From Firmicutes bacterium UBA3738 (GTDB taxonomy: Bacteria > Bacillota > Clostridia > Peptostreptococcales > Anaerovoracaceae): a DNA stretch of 47,582 nt. A program made the position numbers and the translations under genes. Below are positions 26,437 to 34,822 of the stretch, piece after piece; within the stretch, counting starts at the first letter, position 1, and every line of letters starts with the position of its first letter. The DNA lies in contig DFGY01000071.1 in assembly GCA_002372505.1 (NCBI GenBank), forward strand, positions 1 to 47,582. The letters run 5' to 3'. The notes beneath the pieces are model-generated. The model was not told where the DNA came from. It made no database searches and worked only from the letters and a program-made list of their open reading frames with translations.

Positions 26437-27552
26437 TTATTTGCTTTTACTGTAATTAACCATACTCTCGATAAAGTTATCGAATATGTACTGGGTGTCG
26501 TTGGTACCCATTGAACCATTCGGATGGAACTGTACCGAGAATGTATCCGGCCTTGTATATATGATGCCTTCGCAGGAATCGTCGTTTATATTTACATGAC
26601 TGATGCTTCCTACGGACGGCGCTATGGAGTCTGAATTTACAACGAAGCCATTGTTCTGGGTCGTTACAAATACTCTGTTCTTTTCTAAATCCCGCACCGG
26701 CTGGTTGGCACCTCTGTGTCCGTACTTAAGCTTTGACACAGTGCCGCCGTAAGCCAGAGCCATAAACTGATGCCCCAGGGAAATACCCATTACCGGCAGC
26801 TTCGTTTCATCCAGCACCCTTCTAAGATTGCTGATCAGTGAAGGATTGTCGGCCGGGTCTCCCGGACCGCTTGACAAAAGGACACCATCGGGATTGATAC
26901 TCTTTATCTGCTCAAGAGTTGTATTTGCAGGAACAACATAAACGTCACATCCCCGGTTGGTCATGCTTCTCAGGATATTCTGCCTGTAGCCGTAGTCCAT
27001 GAGCACTACCTTGCATACCGGATCGTCAACTTTATAGCTGGTGATTTCTTTCGATGTAACTGTCTGAATAGCGTCTGCTACTTTGTATGCCTTTATTCTG
27101 TCTAAGAATCCGTGGAAGTCGTCAGGGAAATCCGTCGTAATGGCTCCGTTCATTACGCCTTCATCTCTTATTTTTCTCGTAAGGGCTCTTGTGTCTATGT
27201 CATAAATACCTACTATATTATTATTGGTAAGGTATTCTCCCAGATCTCCCTGGGATCTGAAGTTGGATGGCTGAAAGCACCACTCTCTGATAATGTAACC
27301 TGAGAGCCAGGCTTCTCTTGATTCGTCATCCTTGTCGTTGACTCCGTAATTCCCTATGAGGGGGAATGTCTGAGTTACGATTTGTCCATAGTAGCCCGGG
27401 TCAGTAAGTGTTTCCTGATACCCTGTCATACTCGTAGTAAATACCACTTCACCTATTGCAGTACCCTCGACACCCAGGTTCCAACCGTTGTAGATTGTCC
27501 CGTCGGCGAGGATCAGGTAAGCGGGTCTCCTGTTTCTGTATGTATGTTCCAC
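26437..27552 (-). CDS. carA: carbamoyl-phosphate synthase small subunit lacking catalytic Cys and Glu
   Basis: The 371-residue protein has the CarA N-terminal domain (about 10-140) and the class I glutaminase domain (about 180-365) with SSGPGDP and GHRGANQPV. The nucleophile motif normally read as GICLGHQ is GISLGHQ (Ser258, codon TCC). The motif with catalytic His and Glu, HPE, is HPN (His343, Asn345), and QNHG is QNNG. Glutamine hydrolysis should be lost; the protein may only support CarB structure. I chose the GTG at 27552 behind AAAGGAG over a TTG at 27591. Confidence 0.95.
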   Translation of the reverse strand: MEHTYRNRRPAYLILADGTIYNGWNLGVEGTAIGEVVFTTSMTGYQETLTDPGYYGQIVTQTFPLIGNYGVNDKDDESREAWLSGYIIREWCFQPSNFRSQGDLGEYLTNNNIVGIYDIDTRALTRKIRDEGVMNGAITTDFPDDFHGFLDRIKAYKVADAIQTVTSKEITSYKVDDPVCKVVLMDYGYRQNILRSMTNRGCDVYVVPANTTLEQIKSINPDGVLLSSGPGDPADNPSLISNLRRVLDETKLPVMGISLGHQFMALAYGGTVSKLKYGHRGANQPVRDLEKNRVFVTTQNNGFVVNSDSIAPSVGSISHVNINDDSCEGIIYTRPDTFSVQFHPNGSMGTNDTQYIFDNFIESMVNYSKSK

Positions 27553-27650
27553 GTCCTTCTCCTTTCGTTTTTCCTGCAAGAAATTATACAACTCTTAATA
27601 TTTTCAGTCAATGACTAATTATTTAGCGCAATGTATATTTATTCACAAAC

Positions 27651-28781
27651 TTATTCCCTTCTCTTTTCGCCATGGAATTGATAGTAGCAAACCTCCACAT
27701 TGCCGTTAAACAGCTTGCGCCTTCTGTCCGCAGGCCTGCCCCAGACTTTCCTTTCAATGCTTTTATCCGCTGTTATCACAAAGAGTGACCAATCGGGATT
27801 GTCTTCATGAATATTTTTTAACGATTCATATATTAATTCTAAAATTTTTTCTTCACCGATTCTCTTTCCGTAGGGCGGATTTGTAATTATTATACCCTGC
27901 TCTCCGGGACATTTTACATCAGTGATGTTTATCTGTTTAAATGTAATGTACTCTTCTACACCGGCCTCTGCCGCGTTTTCCTTCATGGCAGCCATGGACC
28001 TTGGATCCACGTCATAGGAATATATATTCAGTTCTTCATCCCTTATAGCCTCGAAGGCTTTTTTTCTTTCTTCCTTCCATATGTTCTTATCAATGAATTC
28101 CCATTCCTCGCTGGCGAATTTTCTCGACAGCCCCGGGGCAATGTTAAGTCCTATCATAGCCGCCTCTATGGGAATTGTCCCCGATCCCGCACAGGGGTCA
28201 AGGAGTATTCTGTCTTTGTTCCAGAAGGACAGATTGATCATGGCGGCAGCCAGGGTTTCCTTTATGGGGGCAGGCACCATTTTTACTCTGTAGCCTCTCT
28301 TGTGAAGGGCCGTTCCGCTGGTATCCACAGTTATGGTCGCCCTGTCCGACAGCATGCTGACCTTTACTGTGTACTCGGCACCTGTCTCTTCAAAATGCTC
28401 CATGCCGTAGCACTCGGAAAGCCTTTCCACAATTGCTTTTTTCACAATGCTTTGGCAGGCAGGGACGCTGTGAAGGGTGGACTTGACGCTGGAACCTGTA
28501 ACTGTGAACTTTCCGTCAGGCGGAATCAGGTACTCCCACTCCATTCCCTTGACGCTCTGGAATAGTTCCTCGAATTCCTCCGCCTTAAACTCACCCATTC
28601 TAAGTAGCACCCTGTCGGCACACCTGAGCCAAAGGTTGCTTCTGACTATTGCCCTTTCATCCCCGGCAAAGGTTATCTTCCCGTCCTCCACCTTTTCTAT
28701 TTCATATCCCAGGTTTTGTATTTCCCGTTTTACCGGCGCTTCCAGTCCGAAGGTTGTTGTTGCTATAAGTGTCAGTCTCAT
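27651..28781 (-). CDS. THUMP-domain class I methyltransferase (RlmL/YpsC-like)
   Basis: The 376-residue protein has an N-terminal THUMP domain (about 50-155) and a Rossmann methyltransferase with LLDPCAGSGTIPIEAA (SAM site) and IITNPPYGKRIGEE (catalytic NPPY). This is the layout of RlmL N-terminal half and B. subtilis YpsC, which methylate guanine N2 in 23S rRNA. The RNA target here is inferred. It lies upstream of carA with a 98-bp gap and downstream of mreB's terminator. Confidence 0.93.
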   Translation of the reverse strand: MRLTLIATTTFGLEAPVKREIQNLGYEIEKVEDGKITFAGDERAIVRSNLWLRCADRVLLRMGEFKAEEFEELFQSVKGMEWEYLIPPDGKFTVTGSSVKSTLHSVPACQSIVKKAIVERLSECYGMEHFEETGAEYTVKVSMLSDRATITVDTSGTALHKRGYRVKMVPAPIKETLAAAMINLSFWNKDRILLDPCAGSGTIPIEAAMIGLNIAPGLSRKFASEEWEFIDKNIWKEERKKAFEAIRDEELNIYSYDVDPRSMAAMKENAAEAGVEEYITFKQINITDVKCPGEQGIIITNPPYGKRIGEEKILELIYESLKNIHEDNPDWSLFVITADKSIERKVWGRPADRRRKLFNGNVEVCYYQFHGEKRRE

Positions 28782-28797
28782 CTATGCCTCTGTTCTC

Positions 28798-28830
28798 AAA
28801 AAAAACCGTCCCTAATGGGACGGCCGTTTT
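28798..28830 (-). terminator. terminator after mreB
   Basis: CCGTCCC (28805-28811) and GGGACGG (28816-28822) form a 7-bp stem with loop TAAT. On the minus strand a run of eight T follows, directly after the mreB stop. A short T run on the other side could also serve the plus strand. Confidence 0.85.
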
Positions 28831-29855
28831 TAAATAAACGATCTCTTTCTTTTGTTTATGCTGGCTCTTTCGATAACGTCTATATTATCGAGGGCCTTTC
28901 CGGTACCGACAGCAACACAGCTCATGGGGTCTTCTGCAATATGAACAGTAATTCCGGTTCTTTCCTTTACCCTCTCGTCAATTCCATACATGAGAGCGCC
29001 GCCACCGGTAACGTATATACCGGATTTACTGATATCGGCAGCCAGTTCCGGAGGTGACTTTTCAAGAACTGCATGAGCAGCTTCACAAATCTGGTGAAGG
29101 GGCTCTTCCAGTGCTTCCAGCATTTCGGAGCTTGTCATCTCAACATCGCGGGGAAGACCTGTTACAAGGTCACGGCCGCTGCATATCATCTTTACTTCCT
29201 CAGTTCTGGGGAATGCAGTACCTATGCTGATTTTAAGTTCTTCGGCTGTTCTCTCACCTATATATAGCTTATGCTTTTTACGCATATATTTTACGATTGC
29301 TTCATCGAACTTATCTCCGGCAACCTTTACCGATGAACTGGCAACGATTCCTCCAAGGGCTATTATGGCGATGTCAGTTGTACCGCCGCCTATGTCCATT
29401 ACCATATTGCCTTCCGGGCCTGCTACGTCAAGTCCAGCACCGATAGCTGCTGCGAGAGGTTCTTCCATAAGGAAGACGTCCTTGCCTCCGGCCTGAGTGG
29501 CAGCCTCTCTGGCTGCACGCTTTTCAACTTCCGTTACGCCGCTGGGCACGCAAATCATAATGCGAGGACGGAAGAACTTACCTGCGCCGCAAGTCTTCTT
29601 TATGAAGTACTTGAGCATACGCTCCGTTATGTTGTAATTGGAAATTACACCATCGCGAAGAGGTCTTAAGGCTACAATATTAGCCGGAGTTCTTCCCAGC
29701 ATCTGTCTGGCTTCTTCGCCAACCGCAAGAATCTCATCGGTTTCTTCGTCAACTGCTACTACCGACGGCTCCTGAAGTACGATGCCTTTATCCTTGATAT
29801 ATACTATGACATTGGCTGTTCCCAGATCTATTCCTACTTCTTCCGAAAATGCCAC
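28830..29855 (-). CDS. mreB: rod shape-determining actin homologue MreB
   Basis: The 341-residue protein has the actin-fold nucleotide motifs of MreB: phosphate 1 GIDLGTANVIVYI, connect 1 region EPLAAAIGAGLD, phosphate 2 VMDIGGGTTDIAII, and adenosine VTGGGALM. It polymerises under the membrane to guide cell-wall synthesis. It stands alone here, without mreC or mreD, and has its own promoter and terminator. It could equally be an Mbl-type paralogue. The start is GTG behind AAAGGAGG. Confidence 0.95.
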   Translation of the reverse strand: MAFSEEVGIDLGTANVIVYIKDKGIVLQEPSVVAVDEETDEILAVGEEARQMLGRTPANIVALRPLRDGVISNYNITERMLKYFIKKTCGAGKFFRPRIMICVPSGVTEVEKRAAREAATQAGGKDVFLMEEPLAAAIGAGLDVAGPEGNMVMDIGGGTTDIAIIALGGIVASSSVKVAGDKFDEAIVKYMRKKHKLYIGERTAEELKISIGTAFPRTEEVKMICSGRDLVTGLPRDVEMTSSEMLEALEEPLHQICEAAHAVLEKSPPELAADISKSGIYVTGGGALMYGIDERVKERTGITVHIAEDPMSCVAVGTGKALDNIDVIERASINKRKRSFI

Positions 29856-29897
29856 TTTTGCCTCCTTTTGTTACTATGCTATTTTTTCCGCTGTACT

Positions 29898-29926
29898 ATT
29901 ATACATAATAGAGCTTAATAGTTCAA
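29898..29926 (-). promoter_or_regulatory. promoter of mreB
   Basis: Minus-strand TTGAAC (29921-29926) and TATAAT (29898-29903) are 17 bases apart and 42 bases before the mreB GTG. Confidence 0.75.
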
Positions 29927-29939
29927 TGATAAATTATTC

Positions 29940-31085
29940 TTATCTTACAGGTGGCAGAGTATTTAATTTCTCGGTAAAGTCTGCCATTACCTCTGATATT
30001 TTTATCTGCTGCGGACATACCTCTTCACAGCTGCGGCAGCCTATGCAGTTCTTCGGCTTTTTATCCTTGCCCATTGCTCCAAGTGCCATGTGGGCAATGA
30101 AGCCGCCGCCGGAAAATGCGTGCTTGTTATACAGACCTATGAGGGTCGGTATAGGCAGCTCCATGGGACAATGGGAAGTGCAATAGCTGCACGCCGTACA
30201 TGGAACGATATCCTTAAGCATATCTTCCGCCAGGTCGAAGAGGGCTCTTGTTTCCTCTGGATTTGTCTTCTTGTCCTCGGAGAATATTTCAATGTTGTCC
30301 TTCATCTGGTCGAAATCGCTCATTCCCGAAAGCACCATTGTTACATCGGGAATGGACTGAAGGAATCTGAAAGCCCAGCCATGGGTGGATTCATCCGGTC
30401 TCATCTCCTTCAGCTTAGCCACCTTATCTTCAGGAAGGTTGACGAGCATTCCGCCTCTTAAAGGCTCCATTACCCAAACGGGAATGTCGTACTCGCGACA
30501 CATTTCCACTTTCTCGCCGGCCTCCTGGAAGTCCCAGTCTACGTAGTTAAGCTGCATCTGACAGAACTCCATGATGTCGCCGTACTTTTCCATGAATCTT
30601 CTCATGACTTCGCTGCTGCCGTGTACAGAGAAGCCGAGATGCTTGATTCTTCCCAGATCCTTCTGCATCTTTAAGTAGCCGGCAATACCATGCTTTTCAT
30701 CAAGATAATCTTCGATGTTCAGCTCACATACATTGTGGAACAAGTAGAAATCAAAATAGTCTACTCCGCATTTCTTCAGCTGCTCTTCAAATATCTCTTC
30801 CACTTTATCCATATTTGAAAGGTCGTAACCGGGGAACTTGTCCGCCAGGAAATATGATTCTCTCGGGTATTTGCCAAGGGCTTTACCCATGGATACTTCA
30901 GAATTGCCATCGTGGTATCCCCAGGCTGTGTCAAAATAGTTTATGCCCTTTTCCATTGCATAATCCACCATTTTTTCTACCTGAGCCTGATCGATGTCAG
31001 CCTGATTCCCATCAATTACCGGAAGTCTCATAGCTCCCATTCCCAGCGCCGATAATTATTTGTCTTGAAAATCTTTATACAGCAT
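29940..31085 (-). pseudogene. aldo/keto reductase with 4Fe-4S domain, in-frame TAA at codon 10
   Basis: Codons from the ATG at 31040 give a 366-residue aldo/keto reductase with FDTAWGYHDG, LADKFP and LFHNVCE active-site motifs and a C-terminal two-cluster ferredoxin domain (CTACSYCTSHCPMELPIP, CIGCRSCEEVCPQQI). In the same frame upstream, a better start lies at 31085 behind GGAGAG and reads MLYKDFQDK-stop-LSALGMGAMRLP. This is the normal N-terminus of the family with TAA (31056-31058) at codon 10. Translation from 31040 would lack the first strand and has no ribosome site, so the gene is probably inactive or poorly made. Confidence 0.8.
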
Positions 31086-31164
31086 AATTCTCTCCATTTC
31101 TTTCTTAGACAATAACTTAATGCCATTATTTCTTACATTATGTTATCATACTCTCTCTATATAG

Positions 31165-31198
31165 TAAAACCCCTGCTGTATTGGAAACAGGGGGATTT
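31165..31198 (-). terminator. terminator after the transglutaminase-like gene
   Basis: CCCCTG (31170-31175) and CAGGGG (31188-31193) form a stem, followed on the minus strand by TTTTACT. It lies about 45 bases past the gene's stop. Confidence 0.65.
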
Positions 31199-31238
31199 CT
31201 GGATTTATACCTCCAAGGAAGCAATAGGCATATAATTG

Positions 31239-32015
31239 TTACCACTTGAAGTTCTTTGTGCATTTCGGAGCTCCGAAGAGTCTGCCGCTGTGGTTTTTCC
31301 TGTCCAGCTTCTTCAGCTTTGCATCGCTTACCAGCAGATACTTTTTGGAAGCCTTTTTGCCCATATCATCCCATGTTACGTCTACGTTATACCATCTCTT
31401 GCCGACCTTTACTACGTTCCATGCGTGTGATCCTTCACCGTTCATTACCATTTTGCACTTAATACCGTTATTCTTCGCTATCATTATGAATGCGAGTGAA
31501 TAACCCTGACAAACCGCTTTCTTTTCTACGAGCGAACCATAAGCGTTGTGTGAATTCACTCTCCCCCTTTTGTAAGTAACCCTCTTGATGAGCCAGTCGT
31601 GTATCCGTTTAACTTTCTTAGCCTGTGAACCCTTTACTTTACAAGACTTTGCAACCTTCATCAGTTTTTTGGCCTGTTTTTCCGCAGTTGCCTTTTTCTT
31701 TGTGTAAACAGGCTTTGTGTATGATACTGTGCCATCACTGCTTACAGCGAATTTGAACTTGCCGAGGAAGAATGCTTCCGGGTGCTGATAGTAAATGTCT
31801 TGCTGTACTTCATTGATCTCATCTATCGTGAGTTCGTAATCTTCGATGTCTATTATTGCTTCGTAATTGGCTATTCCTTTAAGAATTACTTTTTCAGCTG
31901 CTTTCTGGTCTTCTGTCATAGCACTCGCCGTCGTGCTCATAATCAGGATTGCCGCTACCATTGCGATAGTCAGAAGTGCGAACCTCGTTACTTTCTTTGC
32001 GATGTTATTGGTCAT
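31239..32015 (-). CDS. secreted transglutaminase-like (cysteine protease fold) protein
   Basis: The 258-residue protein starts with a signal peptide (about 1-32, cut near STTASA-M). The C-terminal half is a transglutaminase-like domain with the catalytic Cys in AVCQGYS, His in SHAWNVVKV and Asp in NVDVTWDD. The middle is very Lys-rich. Such secreted proteins act as peptidases or crosslinkers at the cell surface; the substrate is unknown. A promoter lies 180 bp upstream (32194-32221), leaving a long leader. GGGGAGG precedes the ATG. Confidence 0.9.
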   Translation of the reverse strand: MTNNIAKKVTRFALLTIAMVAAILIMSTTASAMTEDQKAAEKVILKGIANYEAIIDIEDYELTIDEINEVQQDIYYQHPEAFFLGKFKFAVSSDGTVSYTKPVYTKKKATAEKQAKKLMKVAKSCKVKGSQAKKVKRIHDWLIKRVTYKRGRVNSHNAYGSLVEKKAVCQGYSLAFIMIAKNNGIKCKMVMNGEGSHAWNVVKVGKRWYNVDVTWDDMGKKASKKYLLVSDAKLKKLDRKNHSGRLFGAPKCTKNFKW

Positions 32016-32193
32016 CGTTAATTACCTCCCCAAGTTTTTTAACGGTGCTGGTTTCGCAACCATGCATAACAACAAATACTCCCAGATTATCTAATCCCAA
32101 TAATTAATCTTTAGTACCACCTTTTGTTTGTGGCTCCTGCGATCCCCATCGCCATTGCCTTCTTAAAAGCTTTTATTTACCTGTCTTGGCTTT
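32016..32193 (-). other. long 5' leader of the transglutaminase-like gene
   Basis: About 178 bases separate the predicted promoter from the start codon. They hold a GCGA tetraloop hairpin (TGGTT/AACCA near 32048-32061) and a possible 14-codon frame, MAMGIAGATNKRWY. I compared it by eye with c-di-GMP and c-di-AMP riboswitch motifs and saw no match. Confidence 0.4.
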
Positions 32194-32221
32194 ATTATAC
32201 GACAATATAGACAGAAAACAA
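32194..32221 (-). promoter_or_regulatory. promoter of the transglutaminase-like gene
   Basis: Minus-strand TTGTTT (32216-32221) and TATAAT (32194-32199) are 16 bases apart. The rest of the gap up to 32411 shows nothing I can name. Confidence 0.5.
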
Positions 32222-32411
32222 ACGTTTAGTTCACAAAATATTTTGATACAACTCTATCACTCCCAGATGTAAAAATTGACAAGGTTTACCCATGATTTTT
32301 TGCTCACGTATTCTAACCAATGTAATTTCAACGTTCTTGCACTTTGCATCTTTCAATAACACAAGTGTTCAGACAAAAATGTTTACACCGTTTTTTGCAT
32401 TAGCAATACCG

Positions 32412-32476
32412 CCGTGAAACGCTTATGAGCAAAAAAAAGAACAGGCTGTTTCAAAAAGCCTGTCCCCGTGAAACGC
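32412..32476 (-). terminator. terminator of the sufC-sufB pair made from the repeat family
   Basis: On the minus strand the repeat sequence GGGGACAGGCTTTTTG continues into AAACAGCCTGT, so ACAGGCT pairs with AGCCTGT (32441-32463), followed by TCTTTTTTTT. This is a strong terminator just after the sufB-like stop. The 11-mer GCGTTTCACGG flanks the unit as direct repeats (32412-32422 and 32466-32476). Confidence 0.8.
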
Positions 32477-32477
32477 T

Positions 32478-33401
32478 TTATGCGTTTAAGAATCCGTCTA
32501 TTATTCTCTTTTCTGCTTCTTCGTCGCTGAGGCCGAGGGTTTTCAGTTTGAGGATTTGCTCTCCCGCTACCTTTCCTATTGCTGCTTCGTGAATGAGGGA
32601 GGCGTCAAGATCGCCGGCGAAGAGCTCCGGAGCTGCGTTTACTTTGCCGTTTCCAACGAGAATGGCATCGCACTCCGAATGACCTATGCAGCGGCTTTCG
32701 CCTTTTATTTTGGAATGATATTCCTGATATGAGTCATCCTTCGCAACTGAGCGGGATATGAGGTCCACCGCAGAATCCTCTCCCACCATATCCACTTCGA
32801 AATCAGTCTTTGCATACTGGTCACCTTCTGTGAGTATGCTTTCATGGATAATGAGCTTGGCGTTCTTTTCCAGTTTGCCTGTAGTGGTTCTTATGGAATG
32901 ATCCACGCCGCTGAGTTGCTGTGTATTCATTTCCAGCACAGCTCCTTCTTCCAGCTGGCAGTCGGTTACAGGATCTATGCTTCTCTTTCCACCGCCTTCT
33001 CCCGTGCCTACGTGCTTCTCTTCATAGAGGACTCTTGCATTTTTTCCAACGAAGAATCTGTGTATGCCGTTGTGGCTCGAGCCTTCTTCGTCGTCAGTGT
33101 GGACTCCGCAGCCGGCAACGATAGTTACATCTGCGTTCTCCCCTACGTGAAAGTCGTTATACACAAGGTCTTCGACGTTACTCTTGCTTATACATGCAGG
33201 TATGTATACCTTTTCGTCCTTGGTACCTTCCTTTATATATATGTCGATACCTTTTCCGCCTTCCTTAGGCTCTATCTTTATGTTGTCAGTGGACTGGCGT
33301 CCGGCGCAGCCACCGTTTTCTCTGATGTTATAGGCTCCGTTATAAACATCGTCATCCCAATCGGAAACCAGCTTCAGTAAGCTTTCAGTGATTTTGTCCA
33401 T
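32478..33401 (-). CDS. SufB/SufD family Fe-S scaffold protein (minimal SmsB-like)
   Basis: The 307-residue protein is shorter than SufB of E. coli but has the family's beta-helix core and C-terminal block: HSECDAILVG with the conserved Cys, and DASLIHEAAIGKV with the conserved Glu, then LGLSDEEAEKRIIDGF. With SufC it would form a scaffold for Fe-S cluster assembly. I chose the ATG at 33401 (MDKITES) behind AAAGGAG. It follows the sufC stop by 1 bp. No SufS or SufU is nearby, as in minimal SmsCB systems. Confidence 0.9.
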   Translation of the reverse strand: MDKITESLLKLVSDWDDDVYNGAYNIRENGGCAGRQSTDNIKIEPKEGGKGIDIYIKEGTKDEKVYIPACISKSNVEDLVYNDFHVGENADVTIVAGCGVHTDDEEGSSHNGIHRFFVGKNARVLYEEKHVGTGEGGGKRSIDPVTDCQLEEGAVLEMNTQQLSGVDHSIRTTTGKLEKNAKLIIHESILTEGDQYAKTDFEVDMVGEDSAVDLISRSVAKDDSYQEYHSKIKGESRCIGHSECDAILVGNGKVNAAPELFAGDLDASLIHEAAIGKVAGEQILKLKTLGLSDEEAEKRIIDGFLNA

Positions 33402-33402
33402 A

Positions 33403-34128
33403 TTAGTTGTTCTCCTTTTCAACCGGGCAGGCTACTGCCTTCTCATCCTGCATAAGCTGGGGCAATATTTCATCTCCGGGTCCTGCAATTCTAACCTTGC
33501 CATCTGCAATAACAACAATGTTGTCAGCAATTTCAAGCAATCTTTCCTGATGAGATATGACTATCAGAATCATATCTTTATTCTTCTTTAATTCCTGGAA
33601 GGCTTCAACGAGACCGTTAAAGCTCCAAAGATCTATTCCCGCCTCAGGCTCATCAAAGAGCATAACCTTGGCATTGTTTCTGGCAAGGACTGTAGCAATT
33701 TCTATGCGTTTTATTTCGCCGCCGGAAAGGCTGTCGTTTACTTCACGATCTATGTAGTCGTTGGTACAAAGGCCTACCTTGCTCATAAGAGAGCACACAT
33801 CAACCTCTTCGATTTTGCTACCCTGGGCCAGTTCTATTAAGTCCCTTACGGTAATTCCTTTAAATCTGACTGGTTGCTGAAAGGCGTAGGCAACCCCAAG
33901 TCTGGCTCTCTCGGTAATATCCTTATCGATGAGCTCTACTCCGTCAAGATTTATGCTTCCTTCCGTCGCCTGCTCCACCCCACTTATTACCTTGGCAAGT
34001 GAAGTCTTGCCGCTGCCGTTCGGACCCGTTACTACTGTAAGTTTCCCGGGCTCGATTTCAAAATCTATACCCTTTAATATCTCCGCCCCGTCTTCAGCTT
34101 TCCATTTTACATTGTTTAAACAAAGCAT
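33403..34128 (-). CDS. sufC: SufC-like ABC ATPase
   Basis: The 241-residue ATPase has Walker A GPNGSGKTSL near 36-45, the signature LSGGEIKRIEIA, Walker B VMLFDEPEAGID and the H-loop ISHQE. These match SufC, the soluble ATPase that drives the SufB scaffold, rather than a transporter. AAGGAGG precedes the ATG. The sufB-like gene is directly downstream, and the shared terminator is at 32412-32476. Confidence 0.95.
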   Translation of the reverse strand: MLCLNNVKWKAEDGAEILKGIDFEIEPGKLTVVTGPNGSGKTSLAKVISGVEQATEGSINLDGVELIDKDITERARLGVAYAFQQPVRFKGITVRDLIELAQGSKIEEVDVCSLMSKVGLCTNDYIDREVNDSLSGGEIKRIEIATVLARNNAKVMLFDEPEAGIDLWSFNGLVEAFQELKKNKDMILIVISHQERLLEIADNIVVIADGKVRIAGPGDEILPQLMQDEKAVACPVEKENN

Positions 34129-34202
34129 TAAGACATCCTCCTTTATTATCGCTTAAACTGATATACCCTCAATTTGTATTTTAAATCTGCTATTTAAATC
34201 TA

Positions 34203-34562
34203 TTATTCCTTTTTGAATTCCATCTTAATATCGTTCTGGACAAGGTACACCACGCCGGCATCTTCCTTAAATTCCAGGGAGCCGTCCTCGTTGTTTATTT
34301 GAAATCCTCCGTCCTTAAGTTCCCATTCGCCTTCCGACTGCTCTTCGTCAACTTTGACAGTAGCCTTTCCGTCTTCAGACAGTGTAATGGAAAAATCTCC
34401 GATGACTTTTTCAATATCAACTTCAGTGCCGCCCATTTCGCCTGTGGTGCATTTCCACGTGCCTACGTAGCCGCTGTCGGCCAGCTTATCGCCGCAGGCT
34501 GTAAAGAAAACGCTTGCAACAATCACCAGCGCGAATAGCGTCAATGCAGTAATTTTCTTCAT
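34203..34562 (-). CDS. small lipoprotein, lipocalin-like
   Basis: The 119-residue protein has a lipoprotein signal with lipobox FTAC (Cys22). The mature part has the pattern YVGTWKCT...ITLSEDGKATV...GEWELKDGGFQI, typical of small beta-barrel lipocalin-like domains in Clostridia. Function is unknown. GGAGGG precedes the ATG. It is about 74 bp upstream of sufC. Confidence 0.8.
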   Translation of the reverse strand: MKKITALTLFALVIVASVFFTACGDKLADSGYVGTWKCTTGEMGGTEVDIEKVIGDFSITLSEDGKATVKVDEEQSEGEWELKDGGFQINNEDGSLEFKEDAGVVYLVQNDIKMEFKKE

Positions 34563-34616
34563 GATAATCCCTCCACCTATGACATATTACACGAAACTTA
34601 GGATAATCGCAAACAT

Positions 34617-34648
34617 AAAACCCTACAATTATTAAATCGTAGGGTTTT
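34617..34648 (-). terminator. terminator after tRNA-Leu
   Basis: AAAACCCTAC and GTAGGGTTTT flank a 12-base loop. On the minus strand the stem ends in TTTT directly after the tRNA's CCA; the opposite side has six T. Confidence 0.8.
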
Positions 34649-34649
34649 T

Positions 34650-34736
34650 TGGTGCGGATGACAGGAGTTGAACCTGCATGAAATTACTTTCACACGGACC
34701 TGAACCGTGCGCGTCTGCCAATTCCGCCACATCCGC
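34650..34736 (-). tRNA. tRNA-Leu (CAG)
   Basis: The minus strand shows acceptor GCGGATG pairing with CATCCGC, anticodon loop TTCAGGT giving CAG, a long class II variable arm (TGTGAAAGTAATTTCA), T loop TTCAACT and encoded CCA. Confidence 0.97.
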
Positions 34737-34764
34737 ATGTAGCGCACCTTTCGGCAACGCTATT

Positions 34765-34793
34765 ATTCTAATCAATTAGTTCAGCATTGTCAA
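34765..34793 (-). promoter_or_regulatory. promoter of tRNA-Leu
   Basis: Minus-strand TTGACA (34788-34793) and TAGAAT (34765-34770) are 17 bases apart, 29 bases before the tRNA. Confidence 0.75.
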
Positions 34794-34822
34794 CAAAAAA
34801 CTGCTATTATGCCAAAGATTTA

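Noticed and set aside
29940..31085. TAA reassigned to an amino acid
   Set aside because: Many intact genes in the window end at TAA, and the two suspect codons replace different residues (a probable Tyr and a probable Lys).
32016..32193. c-di-GMP or c-di-AMP riboswitch
   Set aside because: The expected conserved motifs were not found by eye; only a generic GNRA hairpin is present.
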